64,000 nucleotides of DNA from Rothia nasimurium (lineage in GTDB: Bacteria > Actinomycetota > Actinomycetes > Actinomycetales > Micrococcaceae): contig NZ_CAKMSR010000001.1 of assembly GCF_928381705.1 (NCBI RefSeq), forward strand, positions 248,001 to 312,000. Reading direction: 5' to 3'. Made by a program: the position numbers and the translations under genes. Within the stretch, counting starts at the first letter, position 1; every line of letters begins with the position of its first letter. Positions 16,280 through 24,003 of the stretch are shown here, piece by piece. The notes beneath the pieces are model-generated. The model worked only from the letters and a program-made list of their open reading frames with translations, did not search any database and was not told where the DNA came from.

Positions 16280-16424
16280 AAATGTGATAATTCCTCACAC
16301 CTCATTGCACCCCCTAAACCGGCAAATGTGACAATTCCTCACACCTCAAATGTGACAATTCCTCACACCAGAACAGCCCAGATGTGACGATATGTCACAC
16401 CAACCTGTGACAATTTGTCACACA
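16280..16424. repeat. iteron array, candidate replication origin of element A
   Basis: Five 22-bp repeats start at 16280, 16324, 16348, 16380 and 16403. The first three read AAATGTGAYAATTCCTCACA; the last two drift to fully palindromic TGTGACGATATGTCACA and TGTGACAATTTGTCACA. Start-to-start spacings are 44, 24, 32 and 23 bp. The final three intervals mirror the 23, 32, 24 pattern of the element B origin. An AT-rich stretch with three AAAGAGCA direct repeats follows (16437-16475), a possible unwinding element. Confidence 0.75.
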
Positions 16425-16936
16425 AAAGAGTAAGAGAAAGAGCAAGTATTTAAAGAGCACTTTGAAAGAGCAAGACCCCCGCCTGTGATTCTGCCGTTTC
16501 CGTCCTGCCCCGCGTCTCTCCGAACGCTCCGGACGGTACTTGACCGGCGCAGGGGGCGGGGGTCTAAGGGGGAGGGGGCCAGAAATTGCACCCGGTGCAA
16601 AATCTGCACCTGCAAGAATTGCACCCCCACAGCAGCTACCACAACCACCGGCCAGCACCAGCGCCACCACTTCCACAACGCAGGGCCTTAGACGATGAAG
16701 AGCGCCACCAGCCCCGCACCCACCGGCCAGCACCACACGCCCCGACTTCTTGAACGCACAGGCACCGGCCCACAGCTACCCCGGCCCCTCGACCAGCCAC
16801 CACAACGAGTAGAGCAGCAGACCCCCACCATTTGCGAGCGCTCGCAGACACACCACCAGCACCTAGCCACCGCCCCGCCCTTAACGCTAGGCTTAACCCA
16901 CACCAGCAGACCAACAGCAAAAGGAGCGCCCCCATC
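16425..16936. other. gene-free stretch after the iterons
   Basis: No credible gene. It contains the AAAGAGCA repeats next to the iterons, then TTGCACCCGGTGCAA (16586-16600, perfect palindrome) with two more TGCACC half-sites at about 16605 and 16620, and TGCGAGCGCTCGCA (16833-16846, a perfect 14-bp palindrome). The plus strand is strongly C-rich. It likely carries the promoter of the toxin pair. Confidence 0.5.
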
Positions 16937-17047
16937 ATGACCGCAACCGCTCACGAAACCGAAGCCACCGCCCAGGACTTCCAAGACGCGCTAGAAACCG
17001 TCCTCGACCGTCTAGAGGGTGTAAACGCTATCCTCGCCACTCAGTAA
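16937..17047 (+). CDS. small 36-residue protein upstream of Doc/Fic, candidate antitoxin
   Basis: A short reading frame encoding an acidic helical peptide (ATAQDFQDALETVLDRLEG in its centre). AAAAGGAG lies 10 nt before the ATG, a strong ribosome site. It ends 18 nt before the Doc/Fic gene, the position of a Phd or Fic-inhibitor antitoxin. It lacks a Phd DNA-binding domain and I do not see the [S/T]xxxE[G/N] inhibitory motif of Fic antitoxins, so the antitoxin role rests on position, size and charge alone. Confidence 0.5.
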   Translation: MTATAHETEATAQDFQDALETVLDRLEGVNAILATQ

Positions 17048-17065
17048 CGCACCCGCCCGCCCCCT

Positions 17066-17461
17066 ATGCGATATGTGGCCCTATCTGAAGCCCTAGCAGT
17101 ACACGCCCACCTAGCACCGGGCCAGCACCTCAAACCCGGCGGGGAGCACCTGCTAGAAAGCGCCCTAGCCCGCCCTGCCACCAGCTACGCAGGCCACGAA
17201 CTTTACCCCGGTATCTTCAACAAGGCCGCAGCCCTCTTAGAGGCGCTGGTACAGAATCACCCTTTTACGGACGGCAACAAGCGCACCGCCTACACCTGCA
17301 CCGTCCTTTTCATGTATCTGAATGGCTGGGATATTCTCCCTCTAGAGGTGCTTGAAGATAATGAGCAAGCACAGTTTGTTGTTCAGGTAGCAGAGCACTC
17401 ACTGACCTTTGAGCAGATAGCCCAGCAGCTCGAAGAATGGGCAATACCCCACAGCTCATAG
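17066..17461 (+). CDS. doc: Doc/Fic family toxin
   Basis: A 131-residue protein of the Doc branch of the Fic superfamily. The catalytic loop reads HPFTDGNKRTA near residue 66, matching HxFxDxNKR of Doc, which phosphorylates EF-Tu and stops translation; classical Fic AMP-transferases have GNGR instead. The N-terminal YVALSEALAVHAHL also fits Doc (the usual opening is a Tyr/Leu-rich strand before an acidic helix). Length matches Doc (126 residues in phage P1). It follows a 36-codon ORF by 18 nt. In an element it would act in post-segregational stability or phage defence. Confidence 0.87.
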   Translation: MRYVALSEALAVHAHLAPGQHLKPGGEHLLESALARPATSYAGHELYPGIFNKAAALLEALVQNHPFTDGNKRTAYTCTVLFMYLNGWDILPLEVLEDNEQAQFVVQVAEHSLTFEQIAQQLEEWAIPHSS

Positions 17462-17524
17462 CCCTAGCCCAGCCGGTGCCATGACCAGAACACAAGACCG
17501 CCCACCCCTGTTAATCTGGGAACT

Positions 17525-18091
17525 ATGAGCACCACCAGCCAGCAGACCCCACCGGCCCCGGCTCTGACCGATACCGAACTAGCCCACCTCTCTACCGCTC
17601 TGACCGGCTACACCACCAGCGCCCACCCTGCCTACCGTGCCGCAGCTGCCCGCGCCGCCCTAGACGCTCTAGCCTCTATCAAGGCTTATGTGTGGGGGTC
17701 AGCAGCAGCCCACCTAGAATGTACCGGCGATTTGCTGGCCGCGTCCGTCCTATGGAGCGCCCAACCCTACTACGCACCCCACCCCCGCCACACACCCGCC
17801 ACCCTAGAACAGGTGAGAAACGTGTTAGCCCACCACCAGCCAGCACCGGCCCCGCAGCAAGATAAGACCACCGCAGCCATACGCGCTGCCCTGGACACCC
17901 TCACCAACACGCCCTTAGAGTCCATTACCGCCGCTATCCAACTGACCGATAGTGACCGCGCCGCGCTCGCCGCCCTTGCCGCTACCCGCCTTGATACCTG
18001 CCCTGTCTGTGCTGACCTCGTACCAGAGAATAGCCCTGGCCCGTTCTGCTCCATCTTCTGCCAGCAGCAACACGGCGACACCAGCGCCTAA
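17525..18091 (+). CDS. hypothetical protein with C-terminal zinc finger, element A
   Basis: A 188-residue Ala/Thr-rich helical protein. The last 35 residues hold CPVCADLVPENSPGPFCSIFC, a CxxC...CxxxC treble-clef-like zinc finger as seen in small nucleic-acid or protein-binding domains. The rest shows no known motif. A GGGA sequence 8 nt upstream of the ATG is a weak ribosome site. It is the last gene of element A. A roughly similar composition (Ala/Thr/Pro-rich, CxxC near the end) occurs in the element B protein at 22902-23363, but I cannot show homology. Confidence 0.65.
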   Translation: MSTTSQQTPPAPALTDTELAHLSTALTGYTTSAHPAYRAAAARAALDALASIKAYVWGSAAAHLECTGDLLAASVLWSAQPYYAPHPRHTPATLEQVRNVLAHHQPAPAPQQDKTTAAIRAALDTLTNTPLESITAAIQLTDSDRAALAALAATRLDTCPVCADLVPENSPGPFCSIFCQQQHGDTSA

Positions 18092-19421
18092 CCCTACCCC
18101 GGGGGGTGCCCCCCCTCCCCCACCTGTCACCCCCTACGGGTATAGTGACATCCCCTCGCAGGGGTTTCTAACGCGTCTCACAGTCTCACATGCCAGCCCC
18201 AGCGCCCCGCCTACGAGCCAGAATTAACCCCCACAGCCCCGAACACACCGCCCACGGGTGAACGAACCACCCGCCCTATTCCAGTCCCGCAGAAGAGCAC
18301 ACAGCACCAGGAGCCGAAAGCCAACACACCGGCGGCGAGCGCCCCCCACCACCAGCCCAACACCAGGAACCGGGGCACCGGCCCAGCACCAGCGCCACAG
18401 CACTCACCTACCCGACCAAGCAAAACCTCGAAACCGGCAACCCGCAGGTTTTGAACCCTGACACCAGGGGCAGGGGGTAGCCCCCCCACCTGCAACAGGT
18501 CTTACCGCCCGTACATAGCAAGCCGCAGCGCGTACGGGTTACAAGCCCACCAGCAAAAGGGGGGGGGTGACTCAAAGCCACCCCCTCACCGCACCTAGTC
18601 ACGCCCATATTGCTGACACCAGCAAAAGGAACCAGCCTACACCCCAGAGGGCAAACAAGGGACGAGAGACATACGCCCCCGTCTTGCCTAGTTGCGCCGA
18701 TAATGGCGGCACCGCCAACAAGGGCATGCAGATTGTGCATACGCCTAAGACACACCCGCACCTACCCATAAAACAGGCAAGGGTATAAGCTCCACTGACC
18801 CCCTTTTCACGCCCCCGTATACCCAGGGCAACCTATGAGGGAAGTACGAGAAACGTACACCAGACAGCCACAGCCAGCCCCACACCAAGCCCACGACCTA
18901 ACCAGCACTCCCAGCACCCCCAGGGGGGCGGTAACATCACCAGCACCGCAGCCCACGGACACTACCCGGGGCGCTCCTATCCTCTCCCCCCGCACCCTGA
19001 AAAACATTCGACCAAGTTCGCATATTTATGAGGTCTATACAGGCGAACCCAATAAATCACTAACCAAACACCCGCCACCCCCACCGGCCAGCGACCCGCA
19101 CCCCTTAACCTCATGGGAGCCAGCCACCCCAAGGGAACACCCCGCAACCGGCCCTACCCCAAGCCGACACCACCCCGGCCACCAGATACCCCGCACCTCT
19201 GGACACCGCAGCAAGCTCACCGGCCCCGCCGCCGTCCACAGCAACCACCAAGATTTTCTTGGTTCGTGTCCACACCCACCGCTCTTACTGGCCCCGCCAC
19301 CTACACGCCGCCCCCCCTAGCGCCCCACCTCGCACACCGTGCCCGCGCTCGCTGGCACCTGCAACCAGCCCTCTCTAAGCACCTCGAAACCAGCCCGCAG
19401 CAGGGGCACCCGAAGCCCGCC
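18092..19421. other. 1.3 kb C-rich stretch without credible genes
   Basis: The plus strand is extremely C-rich and G-poor (roughly 45% C against 23% G in sampled lines). Open frames here are Pro/His/Thr-rich, lack ribosome sites and look like composition artefacts. Short hairpins occur, such as GGGGGTAGCCCCC near 18472, and CCCCTCGCAGGGG recurs near 18153. It may be decayed cargo or an untranslated C-rich transcript. Confidence 0.5.
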
Positions 19422-19465
19422 GTGATACTGACTTGCTGGGCAAACGAGTATCACAGGAGTATCAC
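19422..19465. repeat. arm-type integrase sites, element A right end
   Basis: GAGTATCAC at 19446 and 19457 (11 bp apart) and the inverted half GTGATACT at 19422-19429. The stretch GCAAACGAGTATCACAGGAG is shared with the left end (about 10147). Confidence 0.65.
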
Positions 19466-19534
19466 GGAGCCATTTTTGGGCATGAAAAAACCCGCTCCCT
19501 CTAGCTCTCACTAGGGGAAACGGGTTTTTACCTG

Positions 19535-19557
19535 TGGCGGTGACGGAGGGATTTGAA
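19535..19557. repeat. attachment core, copy 2 (A/B junction)
   Basis: Identical 23-bp core. It is preceded by the hairpin with AAAAACCCG (19486-19494) and CGGGTTTTT (19521-19529), which matches the hairpin before copy 1 in nearly every base. To its right the sequence reads CTCTGACTAGG at about 19604, also found right of copy 1 (10097). Confidence 0.9.
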
Positions 19558-19652
19558 ACCATATGCCAGGTTTTCCCACCTGGGCTTATTCCACTCTGAC
19601 TAGGTGATTTGCTGACTGAGCCACCCTACAAATACCCCTATTTACCGGCAAA

Positions 19653-19670
19653 ATGTTGCGGAAATGTTGC
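19653..19670. repeat. arm-type sites, element B left end
   Basis: ATGTTGCGGAAATGTTGC, two units of AAATGTTGC 11 bp apart. The identical 18 bp occurs at the right end (33956-33973). Confidence 0.7.
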
Positions 19671-20287
19671 TGTTTTGCCGGTGGGCACTTGGAGCTGTTC
19701 GAGCAGCTCCTTTTTAAGGGTGGCGCGGTGGCTCTAAGAGATCCGCTGCAACGGTGGCGATAGGACTATATAGAGGTATATATAGGGCCTATCTGTAGCG
19801 CGAGCTCGCATACATAGTGTGTGCTGCTGTGCTTATTCTGGTGGCGCGGGTACTCAGAGCCCGTGTGAGTGATATTTAGGCAGTCGAAGCCCCGGCCCGT
19901 AGTGATACGACGCCGGGGCCTTGATGTATCTGGGCAAACAGTGGCGAGCGCAGCAGGTGGCGCTATGGGCTGGTGCTGGTAATTGGGAATGCTTGCTAGA
20001 GGCCGTGAGAGGAAATGACTATACCCGTAAGGGGTCGGGTCTCTGTAGGGGGCACCCCCGGGGGTAAAGGGGTACGCGTTGAATGTGCCCCCCCCTTGTA
20101 TTTGTATGAGGCAGTAAAGGGGGCGCACTTTCTCATATCCTTTGGGCGGTTCGGTTGGCGAGGTTCGGCAGGGCTCTGCATATAGAGAATGACGGCCGCG
20201 AGCTGCTGATGTAAGCGCTCGCGGCCGTCTGCTGCCCTGTGGTGCCGGTGCTGCCCTTAGTCTCACGCAGAGGTGGGGCTTGTGCGG
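19671..20287. other. gene-free left end of element B with hairpins
   Basis: No credible gene; an open frame on the minus strand has no ribosome site. GCCCCGGC (19889-19896) and GCCGGGGC (19912-19919) form a hairpin. A 32-bp block at 19941-19972 is identical to 23059-23090, which is inside the gene 22902-23363. An AT-rich CTATATAG/TATATATAG stretch lies at about 19760-19790. Confidence 0.5.
20191..20229 (-). terminator. 13-bp perfect hairpin ending the leftward operon of element B
   Basis: GACGGCCGCGAGC (20191-20203) pairs with GCTCGCGGCCGTC (20217-20229). It lies 59 nt past the stop of the last leftward gene; no U-tract. Confidence 0.65.
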
Positions 20288-21232
20288 TTAGGCGGTGGGG
20301 CCGGTGAGGTCAGAGAGTGACCAACCAAATGCCTCAAGCGGTAGCGTGTGGCTTACCCCGGGAGTGAAGCACGGCGGGGCGGTTTCTTCTACAAGATAGG
20401 GCAGGGCGGTTTTATCGGGGCGTGGTGGGGTGAGCTTGCCTAGGCAGACGGCGCGGGCGGTGTCGATAATGGGCCAGTAGTTGAGGGTAAACCCGCCGTC
20501 TGTGGGGGTAATGACCTTGTGCTCTATTAGTTGCTTGAACTTAAGTTCGTCGAAGATTGACCCGGCCCCGGGCTCTGTCTGGGCTAGGGCGTGGGCGTTG
20601 CTGAGAAACCCGTCTGTAAGGCGTAGGTGACTCGAAACGTAGCTATGTAGGTTCAGGGTGTTGGCCCATACCTGTTCCGGTAGGGCGGCTATGGACTCGT
20701 TACGGAAAAACGCGCCGGTTAGTCTCCAGTATTCGGGGTACTTCTGTTCAAGCTCTGGTGATCCGTAGAGCCCGCCGGGGTTGGTGAGGATATAGGCGGC
20801 GGGCTGACCGGCTAGAGGGCCCTTGCTGATGGTGCGGCCGTGAGCGTACCTAAGATACCCGGCGGCGAGCGCAGCTGTAAGTGTGGAGTGTTCTAAGGCT
20901 GTGGGGTCGTTGTAGAGGCTGGCTGCTAGGTAGGTGATGTTGGCAGGGATAAGGCCGCCGGTGTGGTGGTGGTTGGCGGTGTGGTGCATTCGGGCTAGTT
21001 GTTCCCATTGTTCTAGGGTGAGGGGTTCAAAGGTGGGTTGGGGGTCTAGCGTGAATACGGGGTGTGCTGCTGGCTGCTCTGCTGGCTGGTGGTCTTTGGT
21101 GGCGCTTGCGTTCTTGTGGGCGGGGTGTGTGGTGAGGCGTAGGCCGGTGGGTGTGGTGGTGAGTTTTGCCCGGCGGCGTCGGCGGCGTCCGGCGCGATTG
21201 GTGCAGGTTGCAGGGGTGGTTGTTGCGGTCAT
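20288..21232 (-). CDS. hypothetical protein, element B
   Basis: A 314-residue protein, not recognised. The first 60 residues are basic and disordered (NRAGRRRRRRAKLTTTP), suggesting nucleic-acid binding. The middle is helical (LTLEQWEQLARMHHTANHHH, ITYLAASLYNDPTALEHSTL) and the rest is mixed. No zinc, nuclease or ATPase motif is visible. AGAAAGGTTC 8 nt upstream of the ATG is the ribosome site. It is the last leftward gene of the element, after a 550-bp gap from the paralogue at 21785. Confidence 0.65.
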   Translation of the reverse strand: MTATTTPATCTNRAGRRRRRRAKLTTTPTGLRLTTHPAHKNASATKDHQPAEQPAAHPVFTLDPQPTFEPLTLEQWEQLARMHHTANHHHTGGLIPANITYLAASLYNDPTALEHSTLTAALAAGYLRYAHGRTISKGPLAGQPAAYILTNPGGLYGSPELEQKYPEYWRLTGAFFRNESIAALPEQVWANTLNLHSYVSSHLRLTDGFLSNAHALAQTEPGAGSIFDELKFKQLIEHKVITPTDGGFTLNYWPIIDTARAVCLGKLTPPRPDKTALPYLVEETAPPCFTPGVSHTLPLEAFGWSLSDLTGPTA

Positions 21233-21784
21233 GGTGTAGAACCTTTCTCATGTGGATATGTAGGCGGGTCACCCGGTAGGCAGTGGTGCAGGTGCTCTCT
21301 TGATCCGGTGGGTAGGGGTATGCCCACCGCGCAGGGGTTAGTTGCAGCGGTGGGGCTCAAGTGGTCTAGTTTTACGGATTTGCCTTGTTTTGGTTCTACG
21401 AGCGAGACCCTAGAGGGTTGCAGCGGCTATGTCTGGTGTGACGGCCAGCGCCTCTTGTGTGGCGGCCGTGCTTGTCTCAGGGGCTCAATAGAACAGGGTA
21501 CTAGGACTGAGGGGCGGTGTGGGGTGTGCTCGCGCAGCGGTGAGAATGAGAGCGAATCGGAGCCGTTTTTACGCCTTGACCAAATGAATAATTATTCAGA
21601 TAAACCCCCTTGTCAGGAGTCGAAAAAACCTAAAACTTGGGCGCAATCTGAGCGCCTATACGCGAAGCGGTGAGAGAGGGGGTGGGAGGGGTTGCCCCCG
21701 GGGGTCTTTCGCTGGTGTAGGTGCATAAAAATGCGGCCCGCGCCGGGGGTGTACCAGCGTGGGCCGTCGCTATCTAGTGGCGGT
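21233..21784. other. gene-free stretch with promoter carrying a palindromic operator
   Basis: No convincing gene. On the plus strand TTGACC (21576-21581), a 17-nt spacer and GATAAA (21599-21604) look like a promoter, and the spacer contains the perfect palindrome TGAATAATTATTCA (21585-21598). A minus-strand terminator follows at 21734-21766, where the neighbouring gene ends. Confidence 0.45.
21734..21766 (-). terminator. hairpin terminator of the 311-residue protein gene
   Basis: CGGCCCGCGC pairs with GCGTGGGCCG (one G-U pair) 19 nt past the stop; ATTTTTATG follows on the minus strand. Confidence 0.7.
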
Positions 21785-22720
21785 TTAGTTCTCGTTCTTT
21801 TTCCACCAGTTGATAGCCTCACGATACGAGAATCTATTACCTAATTCTTGCTGCATCTGTTCAAAGGTTTTGTGTTCGCTTTCGTGCTCTTGTGGAGTTT
21901 TCCAGTACAAACGAACGTCATGCTTTGGTCTTGCCAACGCGTTGAGCAAGTAACCGAACTCAACGATCTTTGTGAGCAGGTAATAGTTCACGCTTGTTTC
22001 GTAGTTCGCTTGGTCATTCACGTGAGCAACGCCAACACCATTAAGGACGTTAGGGCGCGGCGGGTTCTCGTCTCTACTTGCTGCCAGGGCGTTACCGTAG
22101 GTCAGCGCATGGGCGTGCCCAAAGCGTGGGAGCTTGAACAGCTGAGGCAGTAGGGCTTTGAGGGCTGCCCCCTGCTCGATAGTGCCAACCTGTTCCGCTG
22201 CTACCTCGTAGGCTGATAGGCGTTCGGGGGTAAGGGTCAGGGTGTCCTCTGAGAACTCTTGAACCTGGGCTAACTCGGTGTTCCATGCCTCAGAGAACTT
22301 AGAGGCGGCGTCGTTGAATACGGTTCGAGCTGCTGCCAGGTTCTCGGAAATGTATTCGGTCATAGCACGGAAATGCTCGGCTTCTAGACTCTGGATAAGC
22401 TCGGCTGCCTCTTGCGAGTGTGAAGCCCGATTAGCAAGGGCTTTAGCCTCTTCTGCTCGTGCGTAGTGCTCATGCGCTGCTACAGGGTCAAAACTGGCAA
22501 GAGCCTGTTTAAAGGCTGCCAAGTGTGGGGCGGGGCTGCCCATAGCTTCCAAGGTTTCTTTAACACGGTCGCTCTGAGTTACCGGCGGGGTTTCGCCGGT
22601 GAGCTGGTGAACTAGAGGCACCGCCTTAAGCAAGACGGCGCGGTATGACTGTGGGGAGCTGTAGGCATAATCGTGTAGCTCAAGGTCGGTATAGAGAGTC
22701 GCAGGTTTCTTTGTAGGCAC
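21785..22720 (-). CDS. unknown helical protein, paralogue 1 of element B
   Basis: A 311-residue protein of no family known to me. It is mostly helical with a probable coiled coil in the middle (SQEAAELIQSLEAEHFRAMT, NLAAARTVFNDAASKFSEAW). It is paralogous to 31928-32875: both share HQLTG...PVT near residue 35, a second block around residues 80-150, and the C-terminal pattern RLxWxTPQExxxEHxxFEQM. The start is GTG with GAAAGGAC 9 nt upstream, exactly the arrangement before the paralogue. No signal peptide or membrane segment. It may be cargo such as defence or phage interference, but that is a guess from position only. Confidence 0.75.
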   Translation of the reverse strand: MPTKKPATLYTDLELHDYAYSSPQSYRAVLLKAVPLVHQLTGETPPVTQSDRVKETLEAMGSPAPHLAAFKQALASFDPVAAHEHYARAEEAKALANRASHSQEAAELIQSLEAEHFRAMTEYISENLAAARTVFNDAASKFSEAWNTELAQVQEFSEDTLTLTPERLSAYEVAAEQVGTIEQGAALKALLPQLFKLPRFGHAHALTYGNALAASRDENPPRPNVLNGVGVAHVNDQANYETSVNYYLLTKIVEFGYLLNALARPKHDVRLYWKTPQEHESEHKTFEQMQQELGNRFSYREAINWWKKNEN

Positions 22721-22901
22721 GGGTAGAGTCCTTTCAGGGTATTAGCTTGGGTGCCGTGCCCAGAGTAAGGCCAGGGAACCACAGAGCAGCACGGGGCACG
22801 CTCTGCCCCTATCTGACATGCGGATATACACCCCTTTTGCTCGTTTCAAAGTGCTACCACCCACCATAAAAACAGGATCACTTTCATAGGTGGGCTTGCG
22901 G

Positions 22902-23363
22902 CTAGTTTTTGGCCCCGTAGGCGTCGGGGTGCCGGTGCCCTGCTTTGATCTCTGAGTAACAGGCCGCGCAGCGGGCAAGCGGCTGCCAGGGGTGAGCCGG
23001 GCAAGGGCCAGCACTGCCCCCTTGAGCTTCTAGAGAGTCGCCCTGAGTAGTGCTAGCGGTGGCGAGCGCAGCAGGTGGCGCTATGGGCTGAGTGGTGAGG
23101 TGTTCTAGGGTTTGTGGGAGTTGGTCGAAGCTGTGCCAGGGGGTGCGGTGGCGGGCTAGGTGGTCTGCTAGGAGCCATGCGGCGGCGATGGTGAGGGCGT
23201 CTGTTGCCGGGGTGGGGTTCTTGTCTGTGGGCAAGGCGGGGGTAATGGCTTGGAGTTGCTGGGCGATGGTGGTTTGGGTCAGGTTCAGGTCTGGGCGTTT
23301 GATCCTGAAAAAGGTTTCGAGGTTGCTGGCTTGTATTGCGGCGGTGGTGTTGCTCATTGGCAT
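22902..23363 (-). CDS. hypothetical protein with C-terminal CxxC, element B
   Basis: A 154-residue protein of unknown function. The N-terminal part (NTTAAIQASNLETFFRIKRP, then TQTTIAQQLQAITPAL) is helical; the C-terminus has LARCAACYSEIKAGHRH, a single CxxC with nearby His residues. I start at 23363 with AGAGGAAA about 8 nt upstream; an ATG at 23471 would add 36 basic residues over the ribosome site. A 32-bp piece of its coding sequence (23059-23090) is repeated identically in the non-coding left end of the element. Confidence 0.6.
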   Translation of the reverse strand: MPMSNTTAAIQASNLETFFRIKRPDLNLTQTTIAQQLQAITPALPTDKNPTPATDALTIAAAWLLADHLARHRTPWHSFDQLPQTLEHLTTQPIAPPAALATASTTQGDSLEAQGGSAGPCPAHPWQPLARCAACYSEIKAGHRHPDAYGAKN

Positions 23364-23502
23364 TGGTGGGGTTTCCTCTCTTGGTTTGTGCTTACCCGTT
23401 GCCCGTTTTTGCTCTTGTGGTGGGCGGCGGTGGGTGTTTGTGAGCTTTTTGGGGTGCTGGCCTGTCTGCATGTACCAGTGGGCCCGGTGCTCTTGTGATG
23501 GT

Positions 23503-23949
23503 TTATGCCGTGATGGGGCGGCGTCGTCGTTGCCCTGGGCGTCCTGGGCGGGCGGGCTGTCCGGGGTGTGAGCGGGGGTCTTTCTTGAGCCCGGTGGTTC
23601 GGCACCTGGTGAGACGGGCGCGGCGGGCTGCTAGGTAGCGTCTGAGGCCGGGGTCTAGGTCTGCTGGTACATACTGGCCGGTCTGTAGTTGCTTCTTGCA
23701 GCTCATACACAGGTCTTTGTATTTGCCGGATCGATGGAGTCTGAGCGTGCGCCCTGAGCGGCCATAGGTTCGGTTGCAGCGCTCGCAGGGGTGGGTGGTG
23801 GTGGCTAGTTTGAGGGTGTTGGTTTCCCATTTGCAGGTGCGGCATTGGCCTTGGTGTTTGCCGCTTTGGAATATGGCTAGTGGGTCGCCGGTGAGGGTGG
23901 TGGAGCGGTGGCAGGTGCGGCATGTGCCGGGGCGGGTAGGGCTGGGCAT
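23503..23949 (-). CDS. double zinc-ribbon protein, element B
   Basis: A 148-residue basic protein with two zinc ribbons in tandem. The first is CRTCHRS...CRTCKWE and the second CERCNRTYGRSGRTLRLH...CMSCKK; each pairs two CxxC knuckles about 18-22 residues apart. The C-terminal third is Arg/Pro-rich. This suggests a nucleic-acid-binding role, for instance in replication or transcription of the element. GAAAGGACAC upstream of the ATG at 23949 is the element's usual ribosome site. Confidence 0.75.
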   Translation of the reverse strand: MPSPTRPGTCRTCHRSTTLTGDPLAIFQSGKHQGQCRTCKWETNTLKLATTTHPCERCNRTYGRSGRTLRLHRSGKYKDLCMSCKKQLQTGQYVPADLDPGLRRYLAARRARLTRCRTTGLKKDPRSHPGQPARPGRPGQRRRRPITA

Positions 23950-24003
23950 GGCTGGTGTGTCCTTTCTGTCTTTGGTGGCGGCGAGCGCCGGTGTGATTGG
24001 TGG

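Larger units (their letters stand above)
10035..19534. mobile_element. integrative element A (9.5 kb)
   Basis: Bounded by two copies of the tRNA-Ser attachment core. Order: integrase and repressor leftward; then rightward excisionase-like HTH, six small genes of mostly unknown function, a winged-helix Rep-like protein, a palindrome and iteron array, a Doc/Fic toxin with a small upstream ORF, and a zinc-finger protein; then 1.3 kb without genes. There is no capsid, terminase, portal, relaxase or FtsK/TraB-like gene. GAGTATCAC repeats near both ends are likely arm sites for the integrase. It is best described as a replicating integrative element, perhaps a phage satellite. Confidence 0.85.

Noticed and set aside
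16280..16424. CRISPR-like array
   Set aside because: Repeats are 22 bp with almost no spacer and irregular intervals, are themselves palindromic, and no cas gene is near; iterons fit better.
18835..19320. 161-codon Pro/Thr-rich open frame
   Set aside because: Explained by extreme C-richness; no ribosome site or domain.
19766..20266. 166-codon open frame on the minus strand
   Set aside because: No ribosome site; it spans hairpins and a 32-bp DNA repeat, and composition looks non-coding.
21308..21673. 121-codon open frame on the plus strand
   Set aside because: No ribosome site, no recognisable motif, and it contains the promoter-operator at 21576-21604.
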